Shown here one piece after another: positions 1-12,289 of a stretch of DNA of 64,000 bases. This stretch comes from Trema orientale. Taxonomy: Eukaryota > Streptophyta > Magnoliopsida > Rosales > Cannabaceae. Positions within the stretch are counted from its first letter, which is position 1, and every line of letters begins with the position of its first letter. The position numbers and the translations under genes were made by a program. Under the pieces are notes generated by a model. It searched no databases and was not told the origin of the DNA. It saw nothing but the letters and a program-made list of their open reading frames with translations. The stretch is taken from positions 66,832 to 130,831 of the forward strand of contig JXTC01000349.1 in assembly GCA_002914845.1 (NCBI GenBank). Direction: 5' to 3'.

Positions 1-592
1 CTCGATGTCGAGCTCCGAAGGCATAATGAACTCAAACTTCTTAGCCAGAACCATGCTACCTTGCTCCTCAAGCATGGCCACTATCTCAGCCTCAGCTCCA
101 TTCCCTACTGTTACATTGGACCTAACTCAATCCCCCAACCCTCTACACCTCCAAAAGCCGCCTCAACAGCCGCAATTCCACCTACCATTGCCGCCGAACC
201 CAAGTTTGGCAAACGCCGGTCCCACTGCTGCTGCCGCCGCCGCCGCCGCATTATTGCCTCAAATTTTCGGCCAGGCGATTTATAATAACCAGTCCAAATT
301 CTCTGGTCTTCAAGTTTCCTCAATTGGCCAAGAAAATAGTATGGTCCCACCGGGAGCTCGTTTAGGCCACCAGTCGCCGCCGCAACCGAATCAGCTAGGC
401 CAGGGGCAGAACTCTTTTTCTGATAGTGTCACCGCCGCCACCGCTGCCATTGCCGCCGATCCGAACTTTACCGCAGCTTTAGCCGCCGCCATCACCTCTA
501 TCATAAGTGGGGCTCATCCTAATAACGTGAGCAACAACAATAACAACGCCAACAATGGAAATGGCAACGCTACTACTAGCAACACCAATTAG
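1..592 (+). CDS. WRKY: WRKY transcription factor, group IIb (WRKY6/31/42-like), C-terminal part of last exon
   Basis: The gene enters from the left edge; the frame is open from base 2 and ends at a TAG at 590-592, so about 196 C-terminal residues are visible. The stretch MATISASAPFPTVTLDLT, followed by a Pro/Gln-rich segment and the block ADPNFTAALAAAITSII, is characteristic of the C-terminus of group IIb WRKY factors such as Arabidopsis WRKY6, 31 and 42. These are nuclear regulators that bind W-box DNA in defence, senescence and phosphate responses. The WRKYGQK zinc-finger domain itself is outside the window. The tail has an eight-residue alanine run encoded mostly by GCC/GCN codons, a second Ala-rich block and an Asn-rich end, all low-complexity. 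The ATG at base 5 is internal, not the start. The family is secure; the exact orthologue is not. Confidence 0.9.
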   Translation, partial: SMSSSEGIMNSNFLARTMLPCSSSMATISASAPFPTVTLDLTQSPNPLHLQKPPQQPQFHLPLPPNPSLANAGPTAAAAAAAALLPQIFGQAIYNNQSKFSGLQVSSIGQENSMVPPGARLGHQSPPQPNQLGQGQNSFSDSVTAATAAIAADPNFTAALAAAITSIISGAHPNNVSNNNNNANNGNGNATTSNTN

Positions 593-2262
593 TAGGAGTT
601 ATAGTATTTCATACCAGAAGCAGTACTATTAAGTTTCTTACAAGTTTCTTTATTTTCCTTTTTTCTCATCAGTTAGGAAGAGATTTTTTCCTTCTTTGGT
701 ATAAAGAAAAAAAATGTGAAAATATATAGCTTTTTGTTTTCTCTTTTTTTTTTCCCCCCTCCATTTTTGTGGCAGGGAGTTGGATTAAAAACAGCTGTTT
801 TGTTTATGTTTGTGCTTTTTTCTTTAAATTATTATTATTCTTCTTTCTTCAATAATGTAACAAACTTGGGGAAAAACAAATCGAAAAGAAGAGAAGAAAG
901 AGAAAAGATCATAAATCAATCAATGCAAAATTTCTTTAATATTTATGGTAGTTTTTGTATATATTTGTATATTTTAAATCAAATGACGAAGGTTGTTTTG
1001 TCTACTATCAATTTGTTTTGCTATCATTGTTGACATTAATTGCATGCATTTAAATTTCATACATATATACAGTCGGAGCCAAAAGCCGGAAGGGAATAGA
1101 AACAAAGAAAGAGATAAACTAAAATAAAGACAAATGGAGGAGAAGAGGACGAGGGATTTTATTCTTTTGTTGGAGTTACGTGCACTGAGTGGCAGTCAAG
1201 ATAAGGAGTCAACAAAACCGTCTGAGAGAGAGAAAGAGTGGTTAAAAGGGTTATGGATTTGTTTGACACGTAAAGAAAGAAAGAGAGTAATTAATAATTA
1301 GAGATGGAAAGTGACTTTTCGCTTGTCACATTAGATTGTTCTTGTTCTCTCTCTGGTCTCTCATGCTAAAGTTTTAAACGACCTATATCCAATATCTCCA
1401 CCGTCCAAGTCCAGGAGTGGGTAACAGGTAACTTAATTGATGGATTATTACTAATTGTGCCAACATAACTCCATTTATTCACGCCGCATATATCCTTAAA
1501 AAATAGCGTATCTTGTTTCTTGTTTCTTCTTGTTTCGATTCTTTGAGTAGTGAAGTCATTGTTCATTTAGTATGAAATATTGAGTGGTCGTCGAATGAAA
1601 TTGCTTATATACCAGTACGATATAGGAACATAGGTACGTACGTGCTTCTATAAATTCTCTCTTTTTCTTATTATTGATCTATTTTTTACATGATATAATT
1701 CTACTTATTACTGCTTATAATTTGAGTGTGGGACTAGCCACTGGTTTCGTTATCTTTTGTTTTTGCTTCTGCCTTTCGCCGGCATTTTTTTCTTTTTTCT
1801 TTTTTCTTTTTTGGAGGGAAAGGGGCAGGGAGGTGTTTTTCCCCCTTTATTTTGTCTTATTAAATACCGCCAATAGAATTATAACCAAATTCGAATTCCG
1901 TATAACTTACTCAATAGATCACGAGTGTCATCATTTATTTGTATATAGATGACGTGCTGAAGGTTATATGAATTTTTTTTCCCTACTATAATAGACATGT
2001 TATAATGAGTATTGTAATAGTTCATACCAGTGTACAAAGAAAACGTTAATTAGGCCGCGCGTAGGTACTTCTCGAGGCTTAACTTAGACCATCATAACTA
2101 TAAATAACAATAATATTGTTATTCATACATTCAGCAAAAACCATATAAATGCAACTGAGATCACAATTTTTTGATATACGTATAAAAGAGTCACTGAAAT
2201 TAGAATGTGGTGGGTGCATGAAGGAAAATATTCATTAGAATTTGACATAAGAAAAAAAAAAG

Positions 2263-2263
<1 letters not shown>
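593..2263. other. WRKY 3' UTR and intergenic DNA
   Basis: The first few hundred bases after the WRKY stop are T-rich and probably 3' UTR, but I cannot place the poly(A) site. The rest is AT-rich with no coding region, RNA gene or recognisable transposon that I can support. Short open frames here are low-complexity T-rich translations. Confidence 0.5.

Positions 2264-2297
<34 letters not shown>
2264..2297. repeat. (GA)n microsatellite
   Basis: About 17 uninterrupted GA units follow a poly-A/G stretch. Confidence 0.95.
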
Positions 2298-2300
<3 letters not shown>

Positions 2301-2818
2301 GGAATCAAATATATATATACAAGATTAAAACTACGTCCCAACTCCCAAGACCTCTGGTTTTGACTAAGTACTCTCTAGGAAATATTTTAACAATCTTATT
2401 TTCACTCAGTCTGTTATGATGATGATGTGTAAATTTTCCATGATAACTAATTGCAAAATAGTTTAGACTTTAAAAATAGTAGTTATCGTGATTCGTGATT
2501 GTATATGAAAACTGGGCCCGTGCATGAATAGTGTATATATATATATAACGTACTTATTTAGTCCCAGTTAGTAACTATGTACTAGTAGTCAGTCGTATGT
2601 CATTAATTTGTTATGGTAATGGTTAATTATTGATGATGAACATGCCTTAGATTAGGTTAATTTAGATCAATAAGTTAGAAAGGGTCCTTGTGGTCGGAAG
2701 TTGAAATGGATATTAATTGTAATCACGTGAATTATTAATATTTAAGATGGAGATCTTAAATTCAAATTCTACTTTGTACATATATCTCTTTGATCATAAT
2801 TAATAAGATCGATATATA

Positions 2819-2968
2819 GTTCCCAATTCAATAGGTATCTTTTTTTACTTATTGATAGATATTTATTTTTAGTCATTGGATCATGACTTAATGACTACTA
2901 TAATTTGATTAATTAAAAAAATAAAAATAAAAATAAATACTCATTATTTAATATATTGAACTGGGAAC
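2819..2968. mobile_element. MITE, (TA)-flanked family 1, copy a
   Basis: The element starts GTTCCCAATTCAATAGGTAT and ends in a complementary TTGAACTGGGAAC, giving imperfect terminal inverted repeats. The inside holds CATTGGATCATGACTTAATG, which other copies near 10.8 kb and 62.5 kb also carry in diverged form. It lies in TA-rich DNA like those copies. It has no coding capacity. Confidence 0.6.
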
Positions 2969-4195
2969 TTATATGTATACATCTATATAAATACATATTT
3001 TAAGGCTCATTATGACATTATCATACTACAAGTACCATACTTCTACTATCCAGTATCTAAAAAATGACCCCTGAACTCCTCTCGCGTGTATTCACTTTCA
3101 GAATGTGTGTACATATTTTATGACATCACTACCCTGACTAATTGTATATGTGTACACATTATATGATAGCGAATATAATATATAACATGAGCAAGCCCCA
3201 TTAATAACCATGCATGTGCTGATTTATTGTTTATGTCTAAATTTCGTAAGCAGTCTATATACCTAACACAGGAAGACAAGGCTGAGGCTGCTAGCTGCAT
3301 GCATTATCAGCCTTTGACATGATCCTATGGCGGCTACATGCATGTATATATCCTCTTAATTACACGTGCGCAATTAACCTGCAGTTATTGTATTTGTTTT
3401 CTTTAATATAATTTTCGTTCTTTAATTATTAAGTAGGATGGTAATTCTCAATTTCTCCGTTCTTCTCATAGTTTATTTGAAAATTGTTTTTCCTTCATTG
3501 ATATATGCTGTAATATTGTTTGCGTAGAAAATAATATGAGATTTAAACCCAACAGTTAAACAAAATTAAGAAAAGAGAGGAATGCGTGTGAACTGGAGGA
3601 ATAATCTCCAGTACCTTATATTAGTACAGTCCAATAATATTGGCCCAATGGTTACGGAATTGACTCATTGAGAAATGCATGGAATGATGGAAATTGCAAG
3701 CTTTGCTTTGTGTAGAATTAATTTAAAGATCTAAGCGAGAAAATACTTTCAATAGTTTAATTCCAAGTGGAGATATTACTTCTTTATTCTCTTCATTTCC
3801 ATTGAAATTGCATATTATTTTCGGGGAGTGACATTAATTGGGGACCATTTCTAAAATTATTTTGCTTTTGGCATTTTCTTTTCACATGAGGCTAAAAGGT
3901 ACCTTTCTTGCATTTGTTTCTTGCTTATTCCACGGCTAGCAGTCAGCTTTGTCAGTGATTGATGAAAATTATCGAGATACATCTAATTGGCTTCAACTAA
4001 AACAAATAGGCAAATATCAATTCGAAAATTAAAACTCTCCTTTTGTCAAAATTTGTCTTTGAGAAAATATGACAAGTGAAATCTACTTTTGTGTAAATGG
4101 ATGAACCACAATTTCGTCAAAACACGTTGCTCATTGATAATGGCAAAATTTGTGTGTCATTTATATTCAATAATTAGGAGTCTGACTAGCAAGGG
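2969..4195. other. Intergenic DNA without recognised content
   Basis: AT-rich DNA. No open frame, RNA gene or repeat boundary can be supported here. Confidence 0.5.
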
Positions 4196-4440
4196 GTGTT
4201 AATTTGTGGAGCAATTTTGATGTTTTTCTCCCTATGCGGCTAATCACATGTGGTTTATGTATGTTGTCAGACCGCATAATTTGAAATGGCCTCGATTAAT
4301 TTGTGGTATTAATTTGCGGTACAATTTTTTATGTTTAACTTACTATGCGCTTAATCATATATGTTGTTTACATATATTCTGCATAATTTGAAATGGGCCT
4401 CGATTAATTTGTGGCATTAATTTGCGATGCAATTTTTCAT
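4196..4440. repeat. Tandem repeat, about 109-bp period, about 2.2 copies
   Basis: The words TTAATTTGTGG/TTAATTTGCGG plus a following CAATTTT recur near 4198, 4308 and 4416. The intervening text (CTATGCGGCTAATCA, then CGCATAATTTGAAATGG) is repeated in the same order with mismatches, so the array is diverged. Confidence 0.65.
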
Positions 4441-5060
4441 TTTTTCTTTTTTTTTCGATATAAAACGGAGTACTTCTTAAGGGAATAATATTAATAAAAG
4501 CCAAAAAGTTTCAATTACAATACAAAAACAGAGTATTACAATTTCAAACTCTTAAAAAAATGAAACGAAAAATAGATCATAAACACAACAATAACAAGAT
4601 TGTGGGCTACCATAATTCTCTAAAAGAAGAAGATAATAAGGACCACCAGCAAATAATTACCTTCACATGCTATTGGACTGCATTATTTATAGGTGTAGTA
4701 CTGTGACTCCAACATCAAATGAGATCTATGCCCCCTGAAAAAGAAAACTAACTTATCCGTATTATAGATCTAAATCTAAAGAAAAAATTCTTAGGCTCAA
4801 GATCTAGTAAACGGAACTAAAAACTCACATAGATAAAAAATCTGGTGATACTATAACCAGATCTAAATCTAGACTTATTATAAAAATAAAGAAATAAAAA
4901 ACGAGAAACCCGTCATCTCCAAAGGAGACCAAGGAGGGGAAGGAAGGAGGAGGAGAGGCCGGAGAAGGAGATCAAAGCACTCTCTCTCCAGCCTCTTGTG
5001 AAAACGTCTAACAAATATTTTTTTGAGAGAGAAAAAAAGGCTAGGATTTTTTTTTCCCTA
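4441..5060 (-). mobile_element. Probable LINE 3' end (non-LTR retroposon), 5'-truncated
   Basis: Read on the minus strand, this stretch ends with a TTTTTGGCTTTTATTAATATTA-like 3' UTR and an A-rich tail, seen on the plus strand as the T tract at 4447-4456. That is the usual look of a plant LINE 3' end and resembles the 3' UTR of the LINE near 29.4 kb. No reverse transcriptase or RNase H coding remains. The 5' limit is a guess, drawn where the CT-rich segment stops. A processed transcript of another gene is the alternative. Confidence 0.4.
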
Positions 5061-5904
5061 CAGCATTTTAAAATTTATTTCCAGAAATACGATGCTTTGT
5101 GTTCCACTTATTACTATACGGCATTTTTTTAGAAAAGTACTAGTTTTTTATGTTTTCTCTATTCTCCAGTCACTTCGTCTTCAACATTGAAGTTTTTCTC
5201 AGAATTTATTCAGAGAGAGATAAACAAAGAGATGTTTAGGAAATATGAATGTGCTTTTTTTTTTTTTTTTTTCAATTGGATAGCTTGGAAATTCTTGTCC
5301 AAAGAATTTCGAAAAAGAGGACAAATAAAGGCTATTGGCTGATCAGCAAGGACTGGGAGGATGGGTCGATCAATCAAAATGGTTGGGTTACCGATGGAAG
5401 TGGCGTTCGATCAATGGTGTGGCTGTAAAATTTCAGATTTAGAATTTTAATTATTTGAGCCAAATCATTTTTACATAAACTTTAGATTATTGAGGATTCA
5501 GATAATTTTTGCTCATCTTATTGTTTGTGAAGATTCTTTGGCACCAAAAATAGTATATTTTTGCATTCAATTTGATCTGTCGTATAATTTAAGAAGTTGA
5601 TGCATTGAGTTGTGTTGAACAGTTAGAATATTGAGAATGGAGAACAGTAGTTAATGAATTTTGTGGATTTTTTTTTTTTTTTGTTTTCCTTTTGATTTTT
5701 TAATATTAAGGTTTTTTTTTAATTTCAATTCAACGTCAAACTTAAGTTTAAGGAGAATTTCTATATAAACAAATAGTTATATTTAGGAGTTGTTTATTTA
5801 TTTATTTATATTGGTCTATTTTTCTTATAAATCTTATAATATATCTGATATCAATTTCAGTATAATAGAATTAGCGGTGTTGCTTGTTATTAGTACTTTC
5901 ATGG
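5061..5904. other. Intergenic DNA without recognised content
   Basis: AT-rich with several T homopolymers. No gene or bounded repeat seen. Confidence 0.5.
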
Positions 5905-6441
5905 TAGTTTGAAACTTTTGGTAACAAGGCAATGGAGTTACAAAGCAATGGTTTCTAGGAAACCTTCTTAGTTTCTTGTGATTTACTTAGCTATAGGACA
6001 TTGTGCTAAAGGACGCCATAATAATTTACGGGAAACCTTCGTAGTTTTCTGTGATATACTTAGCTACATGGTATTTTGCCAAAAGAAAATCACGATAGTT
6101 TCCAAGAAACCTTCGTGGTTTCTTATGATTTACTTACGTACAGAACATTCTGCTAAAAGAAACCAAACTGGTTTCTAGGAAAATTTTGTGATTTCCTGTG
6201 ATTTATTTACGTACAAGACATTCTGCAAACAGGAAACCAAATTAGTTTCTAGGAAACCACAAACCTTTGTGGTTTCCTGTAGAAAAACAAATGATTTTTT
6301 TACTAAAAGACCACCGTATTTTTTAGCTCCCAAAGTATTTCGGAAATACCCTAAAAAGATCGTACGGAATTTTTATTACTTTTGAAAGATCGTAAATTTG
6401 GTAATATTTTTTTGAAAAATAGATATAAGTGTCCAAAAACC
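5905..6441 (+). mobile_element. Repeat family T, copy 1, with 74-bp GGAAACC array
   Basis: About five diverged units of roughly 74 bp each carry a GTGATTTACTTA-like word (near 5979, 6050, 6126 and 6198) and flanking GGAAACC/GGTTTCC words that can pair. After the array comes a unique segment ending AAATAGATATAAGTGTCC then AAAAACC. The same 3' segment is seen at 60.2 kb and, reversed, at 12.4 kb. By its 3' end and its relation to the copy at 12.4-13.9 kb, I read it as the 3' part of a non-autonomous Mutator-like element. The 5' end is not defined. Confidence 0.6.
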
Positions 6442-6639
6442 TTTTTTTTTTTTTAGGGATCTTTTCTTTTGGCCCTATGTCATGAATTATTTTTTGCAAT
6501 TTTTCATACTTCGATGTGATAATCTGGTGGAAATTAAACTCAGAGGCACTTATCAGGCCTCGATTTTTACACTTATCATTTTTTTTTAATTATTATTAAG
6601 TTTTACACTAGTTTTTTGAGTCAAGTTCCAAAATGACCC

Positions 6640-7290
6640 TTCTTTTCCATTTCTTAAGATTTGTAAAAGGGGTATTTATATATAGGAGTCTACTTATAAA
6701 GCTCCCATGATGAAAAAATGGACCAATTCATAAATAATTTTAAAATTATCCCCATTGCCATGTTACTCTACTAAATATTTTTAGATACCCTATACCCTAA
6801 CAAACTATAAAATATATTATTCTCTATCAAATCTCAAACTGTTTTTGCCACCACCACCATCTGTAGCATTCTACCACCAACACCGATCATGATTCTGATC
6901 TCGATCCCGATCTCACCTCTGTTCCATTGGGGTTGAAAATTTTCAACTGTACTTGTCGAACTTATTTGATCGCCAGTCTTAGGTGTTTAGACTAATTTTC
7001 GATTGTAGTCTAAAAATTTCGACGCAGTCAAACATAGTCGATCGCTTTCACAACCGGTGTTGCCTTTTTTAGTGTTGTCGAAAATTTTCGACCACGGTTG
7101 AGTTACTAGTCATTTTGAAATTATGAATTTTTTATTAAATTAAAGTCTTAATTTTGTAAATGATTTATAGTTTATCTATTTTTTCACCACATACTTTAAA
7201 AAAAGGTCATAATTGATAATGACCCTTTATAGAATTTTTAAAAATGGTCATAATTGATAACGACCCTTTATAGAATTTTCTTGCAAGGGC
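6640..7290. repeat. Dispersed repeat R, copy 1
   Basis: This segment matches 20,200-20,770 in order: a TTTTTGCCAC(C)A then CACC block, a GATC-CGATC-CC block, several AATTTTCGAC words, and a shared AT-rich tail with TACTTTAAAAAA-like text. Copy 1 also holds a small internal duplication of GGTCATAATTGATAA followed by CGACCCTTTATAG. It is richer in GC than its surroundings but has no sustained frame. Origin unknown; it may be a carried gene fragment in a DNA transposon. Confidence 0.5.
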
Positions 7291-8254
7291 ATTCAATACT
7301 AAACTATCATACTTCTAAGATTCTCATATAGTTGCTATTTGATAAACAGATTTTTTAAAACCGTTTTTTGTTAATAAAGAGAGAAAAAAAACCTCTACTT
7401 GATCTATGCCTAGAAAGCGCAAATGAGTATATCTAAGAGTTCTTTGGGCCCAAATGACATTTTTAAGACCATTTTTTTGGATAATTTTTCTAGGATTATT
7501 CACAAAAATTATGACTTTTTGTCACTAATAGTCATACACTTTATGAATAGTAAAAAATATTATACCTACGGGTCACAAAACATCATAATTTTATAACTAG
7601 TTCTAAACGAAAAAGTCAAAAAAAGGGCAACATAACGATTAAATTTTGTGCCTTATTTAGTAAATGTCCATTTTTTTAAATACTATAGCAAAATGGCTGG
7701 ATCTATCAATTTTAGCAGCAAAATGACAGGTATATCAGTTTCAATATATAGCACAACAAATATACTTAGTATTAAAAATTATGATATATTTAGTATAAAA
7801 TTGATATACTGATAGATAAAATTGACATACCAATATACTATTGAAACATGACATTAATATGCTATCAAATGACCATTTAACAAAAGGGTGAAAAAAAAAA
7901 GTGATCATTTTAGCAGAGATGAGAAAAATGGTCATTTCTTAAAATCAAAATGAAGTGAAAAAATAGCTATTTGTTATAAAAATAAACAAATCCAGAATTT
8001 TTATTTTATTTTTTAATTTTTGAAAAGAGGGAATCATTTTTGCTGAAATTAAATAGTGGTCAAGTCTCAATCCAGCTAGAAAGTAGGAACATGAAAAAAG
8101 TACATAAATACCTTTTTTTTAAACATAGTTAGATAGATACTCGTGTTTTACTTTTAATAGAGGAAGGGGAATGTATAGCACATGTATAAAACTTTTGGGA
8201 AAAATGTATAGCGTATGTATTAATGTATACGTATACATTTTATGTATAAAAAAC
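7291..8254. other. Intergenic DNA without recognised content
   Basis: AT-rich. A TGTATAGC(G/A)TATGTAT-like stretch near 8170-8250 is low-complexity. No gene seen. Confidence 0.5.
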
Positions 8255-8645
8255 AGGGCTTCTTATAAAATTCCAGGCCCAAAGTACCAAAAATTGAAAA
8301 ATTATGGATTGATTTAGAAATATCACTTTTTAAAATTGTTTTAGAATAACATTTTAATAAGTACTTAGAAAATACCAATTTTTCTTCAAAATTGATACAT
8401 TTCAGTGGTACTCCAAATAACCAATCGGGTTATTTAGGAGTGACCAATCTAGTTACTTGAGGTAACTTGATCAGTTATTTTAAGTATCTCATCGATTAGT
8501 AAAAGTGATATTTTTCTAAATACTTTTAAAAGTGATAGTTTTCTAATTAAAATCCGAAATTTTCCAAACAATTTCAAAATCTGGGATTTTTCAATTTTTT
8601 TGAAAAATTACCATAAAAAATCAAATTTTCTCTAAAAATATAGCT
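8255..8645 (+). mobile_element. AT-rich hairpin repeat, family G, copy 1
   Basis: The start GGGCTTCTTATAA and AGGCCCAAAGT match, in reverse, the stretch at about 31,880-31,925. The middle has paired GTGATATTTTTCTAAATAC and AAGTATTTAG-like words that could fold back. It is probably a small non-autonomous DNA transposon, but no target duplication was found. Confidence 0.4.
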
Positions 8646-8735
8646 AAGAATAGGAATACAATTCATAATTATAATATAAGTACATATTTATACAAGAAAT
8701 GTATAATTAGAAACTAGAATGTGTCCAAATATGCT

Positions 8736-8744
8736 AAAAATTAA
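8736..8744. repeat. Target-site copy AAAAATTAA (left)
   Basis: This 9-bp word occurs exactly at 8736, 12377 and 13901, in each case at the border of a Mutator-like element. Confidence 0.6.
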
Positions 8745-9133
8745 GGGTTTTTCATAGTTCTACAAACAAAACAGATAAATATTACAAAAATACGGCACCT
8801 AATATTCCATACGGCGTAAATGCTTAAATAATTGTAAAGATACGGTGCCCCTTTTAAAAGAATTGTAAACACATGGTGATAAGATGCGGTAGTAATTTGT
8901 GTAATTAAATCGTCTTTGCTAAAACTATTTATTTATTAAAAATATCAATAAGCAACATTAAAAGTAATTTGTCGTATTGGTTTATGCCTCCTTTACCTTC
9001 ATGCATGTTTTGAGTTCAAACCTATACAGGTAACAACATTTTAATTTGTTTTCCTTTTTTATAATTCTTTTACTATTTCTATTCCCCGTTGAATCTCTCT
9101 CACCCCCTCCCCTCTTTTTCCATTGAATCATGC

Positions 9134-9138
<5 letters not shown>

Positions 9139-9175
<37 letters not shown>
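9139..9175. repeat. (CT)n microsatellite
   Basis: About 18 uninterrupted CT units. Confidence 0.95.
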
Positions 9176-9177
<2 letters not shown>

Positions 9178-9235
9178 AATTTTTTTCTTCTATTTTATCA
9201 AGCACTAATTATTTTATTCATTTTTCTTTTTCCCT

Positions 9236-10620
9236 CTTCTTAGTGGTAACTAAATCTAATTACTAGTTACTTTGGTTACCAATTACAAGATTAGCAATTA
9301 CTTTCAAAAGTGAAAAAAAAAATAATACATAATTACTGATTACACATTACTATGATTACTAATTACTTAGTGACCAATAACCAATCTAGTTTTTACTAAC
9401 TAATTTTATTATTAGTTAACAGTTTCTAATTTATCAAGTTACCAGTTTCTTTGATTACTAGCCCTATAGTTGGTAACTGATTTGGTTACTTGTTTTACTA
9501 TATACATACATACATATATTTTGCTAATTTGTTTTTATAAAACTTTTTTATTTTTTTTCGTAATTGCAACTTTTTTAATTCTTTTTCCCTTTTAATTTTT
9601 TTTCAAATAAAAAAATAAAACATCAAATCTTTTTTTTGTCTTTTTTTATCCATTCTTAAGGACAAAAAGAGCCGTAACTTTTTTTTCCTCCTCTCAATGA
9701 TAAAGATAATAGTATTAAAAGCACAACAAATATATTAACCAATAACAATTTTGGTGACTGGTTACCAGCTACTAATTTGTCAACTAGTTTACTTGTTTCT
9801 GATATAGTGGCTACTAGCTAGTTACAAATGATTGATGACTGGAAACTAGTTGCTAATTTCTAGTTACCAATCATAAGAATGGACTGGTTACTTTTGGTAT
9901 ATGGTTACTATTACTAAAAAAATAATAGTATAAAAACACAACGATTATATTAGCCAATAACCATTTCAGTGACTAATTATCGGTTACTAATTTATCAACC
10001 AGTTTATTGGTTTCCGATATAGTGGCTAGTTACAAATGATTGATTATTGGTTACTAGTTATTAGTTTCTAGTTACTAATCACAAGAATGAAATGGTTACT
10101 AGTAACTAGTTTGGTTTCTGGTTACCACTACCAAAAAATAATAGTATAAAAGCACAATGAATATATTAGCCAATAACCATGTTAGTGATTGGTTATCGAT
10201 TACTAATTTGTCAACTAGTTTACTAGTTTTCGATATAGTGGTTAGTTACAAATGATTGATGACTAATTACTAGTTTTTGGTTACCAATCACAAGAAAGGA
10301 CTGGTTACCAGTAACCAATTTAGTTTTTAGTTTCTAATTACCACTACTAATTTTATTTGTAATTTTTGATTTTTCAGATTACTTATCAATTTTGTTACTA
10401 GTTACTTTGTCTATATATTTCAACTTGTTTACTGGATACAATCTAGTTACTAGTTTTTCTAGTTACCACTAACTAATTTAGTCACTGATTATTGGTTACT
10501 TTAATTACCAATTATGACTTTGATTACTGATTACTCATTACAAGATTAGTTACCATTTATTAGTCTGGTTACTAGTTACTAATCCATAGTTACTAGTTAC
10601 CAATCCAAGTGAAACTCTAA
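9236..10620. repeat. Region dense in GGTTACTAGTTACC-type words
   Basis: Words such as GGTTACTAGTTACTAA, ACTAGTTACC and TGGTAACC recur dozens of times on both strands, so single strands could fold at many points. The regular three-unit array at 9,706-10,353 lies inside it; the sides are irregular. No open frame of note. Confidence 0.75.
9706..10353. repeat. Tandem array, three units of 216 bp
   Basis: The word ATAATAGTA followed by TAAAAGCACAA-like text begins each unit at 9706, 9922 and 10138, exactly 216 bp apart. Each unit continues ATATATTA(G/A)CCAATAACCAT, then CTAATTTGTCAACTAGTTTA, GATATAGTGGCTAG and ACAAATGATTGATGACT. Units differ by scattered substitutions. The array lies in the large Mutator-like element described here. 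Confidence 0.85.
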
Positions 10621-10722
10621 TATAATGAAACAGTACAAATATTAAGAAAAATAATGTCAACAAATCCAATTCAAACGTGTACAATTTTGAATCCTATATA
10701 TATATATATAGAGAGAGAGAGA

Positions 10723-10976
10723 GGTTGCCAATCCAGTAGGTATTTTTTTTTTTCCTATGTGTAGGTTTTTTTTTTTTTTTTTTTTTTTTACCGTTGGATC
10801 ATCATCTAATGATAATCCAATGGCTATAATGATGTACATGAAAGGTCGTACATCATTAATACTATTTCTCTCTCTTACCTTTTAATATAAAAAAATGTGC
10901 AAAAAAAATTTTTCATTGGTCAAATTAATACCTATGCATAGGTTAAAAAAAATAAATACCTACTGGATTGGTGCCC
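10723..10976. mobile_element. MITE, (TA)-flanked family 1, copy b
   Basis: Terminal inverted repeats: GGTTGCCAATCCAGTAGGTA at the left and TACCTACTGGATTGGTGCCC at the right. The centre holds TTGGATCATCATCTAATG. It sits between a TATATATA/GA tract and a (TA)n tract, as the other copies do. Non-coding. Confidence 0.75.
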
Positions 10977-11002
10977 ATATATATATATATATATATATAT
11001 AT
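10977..11002. repeat. (TA)n microsatellite between two MITEs
   Basis: About 13 TA/AT units separate the MITE ending at 10,976 from the one starting near 11,003. Confidence 0.9.
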
Positions 11003-11206
11003 GGAAGACTTCTCAATGGTTACAATTTTTTTGTGACCATAGATGGGTACTTAAAAAAATAGTGATAGCATTAAATTTTTTTGGCCAGCATTAAATGTTT
11101 TTGGCCAACCACCAAACTAATTACCACCGTAGGATATAGATCTAACGGCTTAAACCATTGTAACCATCCATGGGTAAATATTGTTGTAACCATTTAAACC
11201 AAACCC
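11003..11206. mobile_element. MITE, (TA)-flanked family 2
   Basis: The left end has AATGGTTACAATTTTTTTGT and the right end the complementary TTGTTGTAACCATTTAAACC, with a second paired ATGGATGGTTAC/GTAACCATCCATGG block inside. (TA)n tracts lie on both sides. Its sequence differs from family 1, so two unrelated elements used the same kind of site. Confidence 0.65.
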
Positions 11207-12289
11207 ATATATATATATATAATTTTTTTTTTTCTCAAGTAAGACAAAGTACCAATTCATTTTCATTACAATATAAGCAGGCAAATGTCCTAATAATAGG
11301 GACATTTATTTGTCCAATATTTTCCATATTTTTCAAATGCTTCCTATTCTCTTTTAGAATCTGCAACAAAATCAAATAAGTCTAACATTATCAACCAAAT
11401 AATTTTTCAAACATAGATGAGTCTCTATACTTTTTCTTGTACTCTTTGGTCATGATCTATACCAACTTTACTAAAAATCTTGACATCATATATTATACAA
11501 CACAACACGAACTAATATCAAATAATAGTTTCATTGCATTACTAGAAATATACAACAATACACTAAGATGTACGTATAATTAATCACACACATAGATAAA
11601 TACATATTAAGCTTCAAGGAAATTGTTAAGAAACATAATAAATAATTAATGGGTATATCAACTCTTGTACATCATCCCCTCTTTTCCAAAACTATTTTCA
11701 TGGGTGAGTAATATCGGAGCTTAAATATATACATATATATAATCTAAAGTTCTAATTGAGTTTTCTTTTTTCTCTTTTTTTTTTTTAAGAAAAAAAATAT
11801 GGTCATTGAATGAAGCTATTAACAAAACTAATCTAATAACCAAATAAAAAATGAAATTGGCAATAAAATGATATCCAAATGAATAAAGCATGTAACTAAA
11901 CAAAATGAACCCTCAATTCCATCACTAATCGAACAAAATTAATGAATAATCTATTGGCAACAAAAGACCCAATTGAACAAAGAAGATAAATCGATCATCG
12001 TCTTTGCCATCTCAACAAAAGAACCATCAATTTCAGTATCTTGTAAGCCTGAATTGGTCTCGCATGTCAAGATTGTGCTTGCAGAGGTCATGGACGTGAG
12101 CAACAACTTTGGCGTCGCATAGAGGCACATCGATGGAGGTACAACACCTGTTATAGGATGATGACGACATCCTCAACTCATCTCCAGCTTCAGGGTTTGG
12201 GCGTAGCGGTGGGGCTCTTCAAAGTCTCCTGGCTCATTAGATCTAAGAAGAAAAGGCGAGAAGAAGAAAAAAAATTAGGTATTTTTCTA
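11207..12289. other. Interior of element L, no gene
   Basis: AT-rich up to about 11,930. A less AT-rich stretch follows to 12,240 (words such as GAGGTCATGGACGTGAGC) and could be a captured exon fragment, but it has no long frame and I do not recognise it. Confidence 0.4.

Noticed and set aside
716-1033. 105-codon frame after the WRKY gene
   Set aside because: Low-complexity T-rich translation in the likely 3' UTR, with no recognisable similarity.
5905-6441. Regular repeats with spacers resembling a CRISPR array
   Set aside because: Units are diverged along their full length, including the would-be spacers; the DNA is plant and no cas gene is present.
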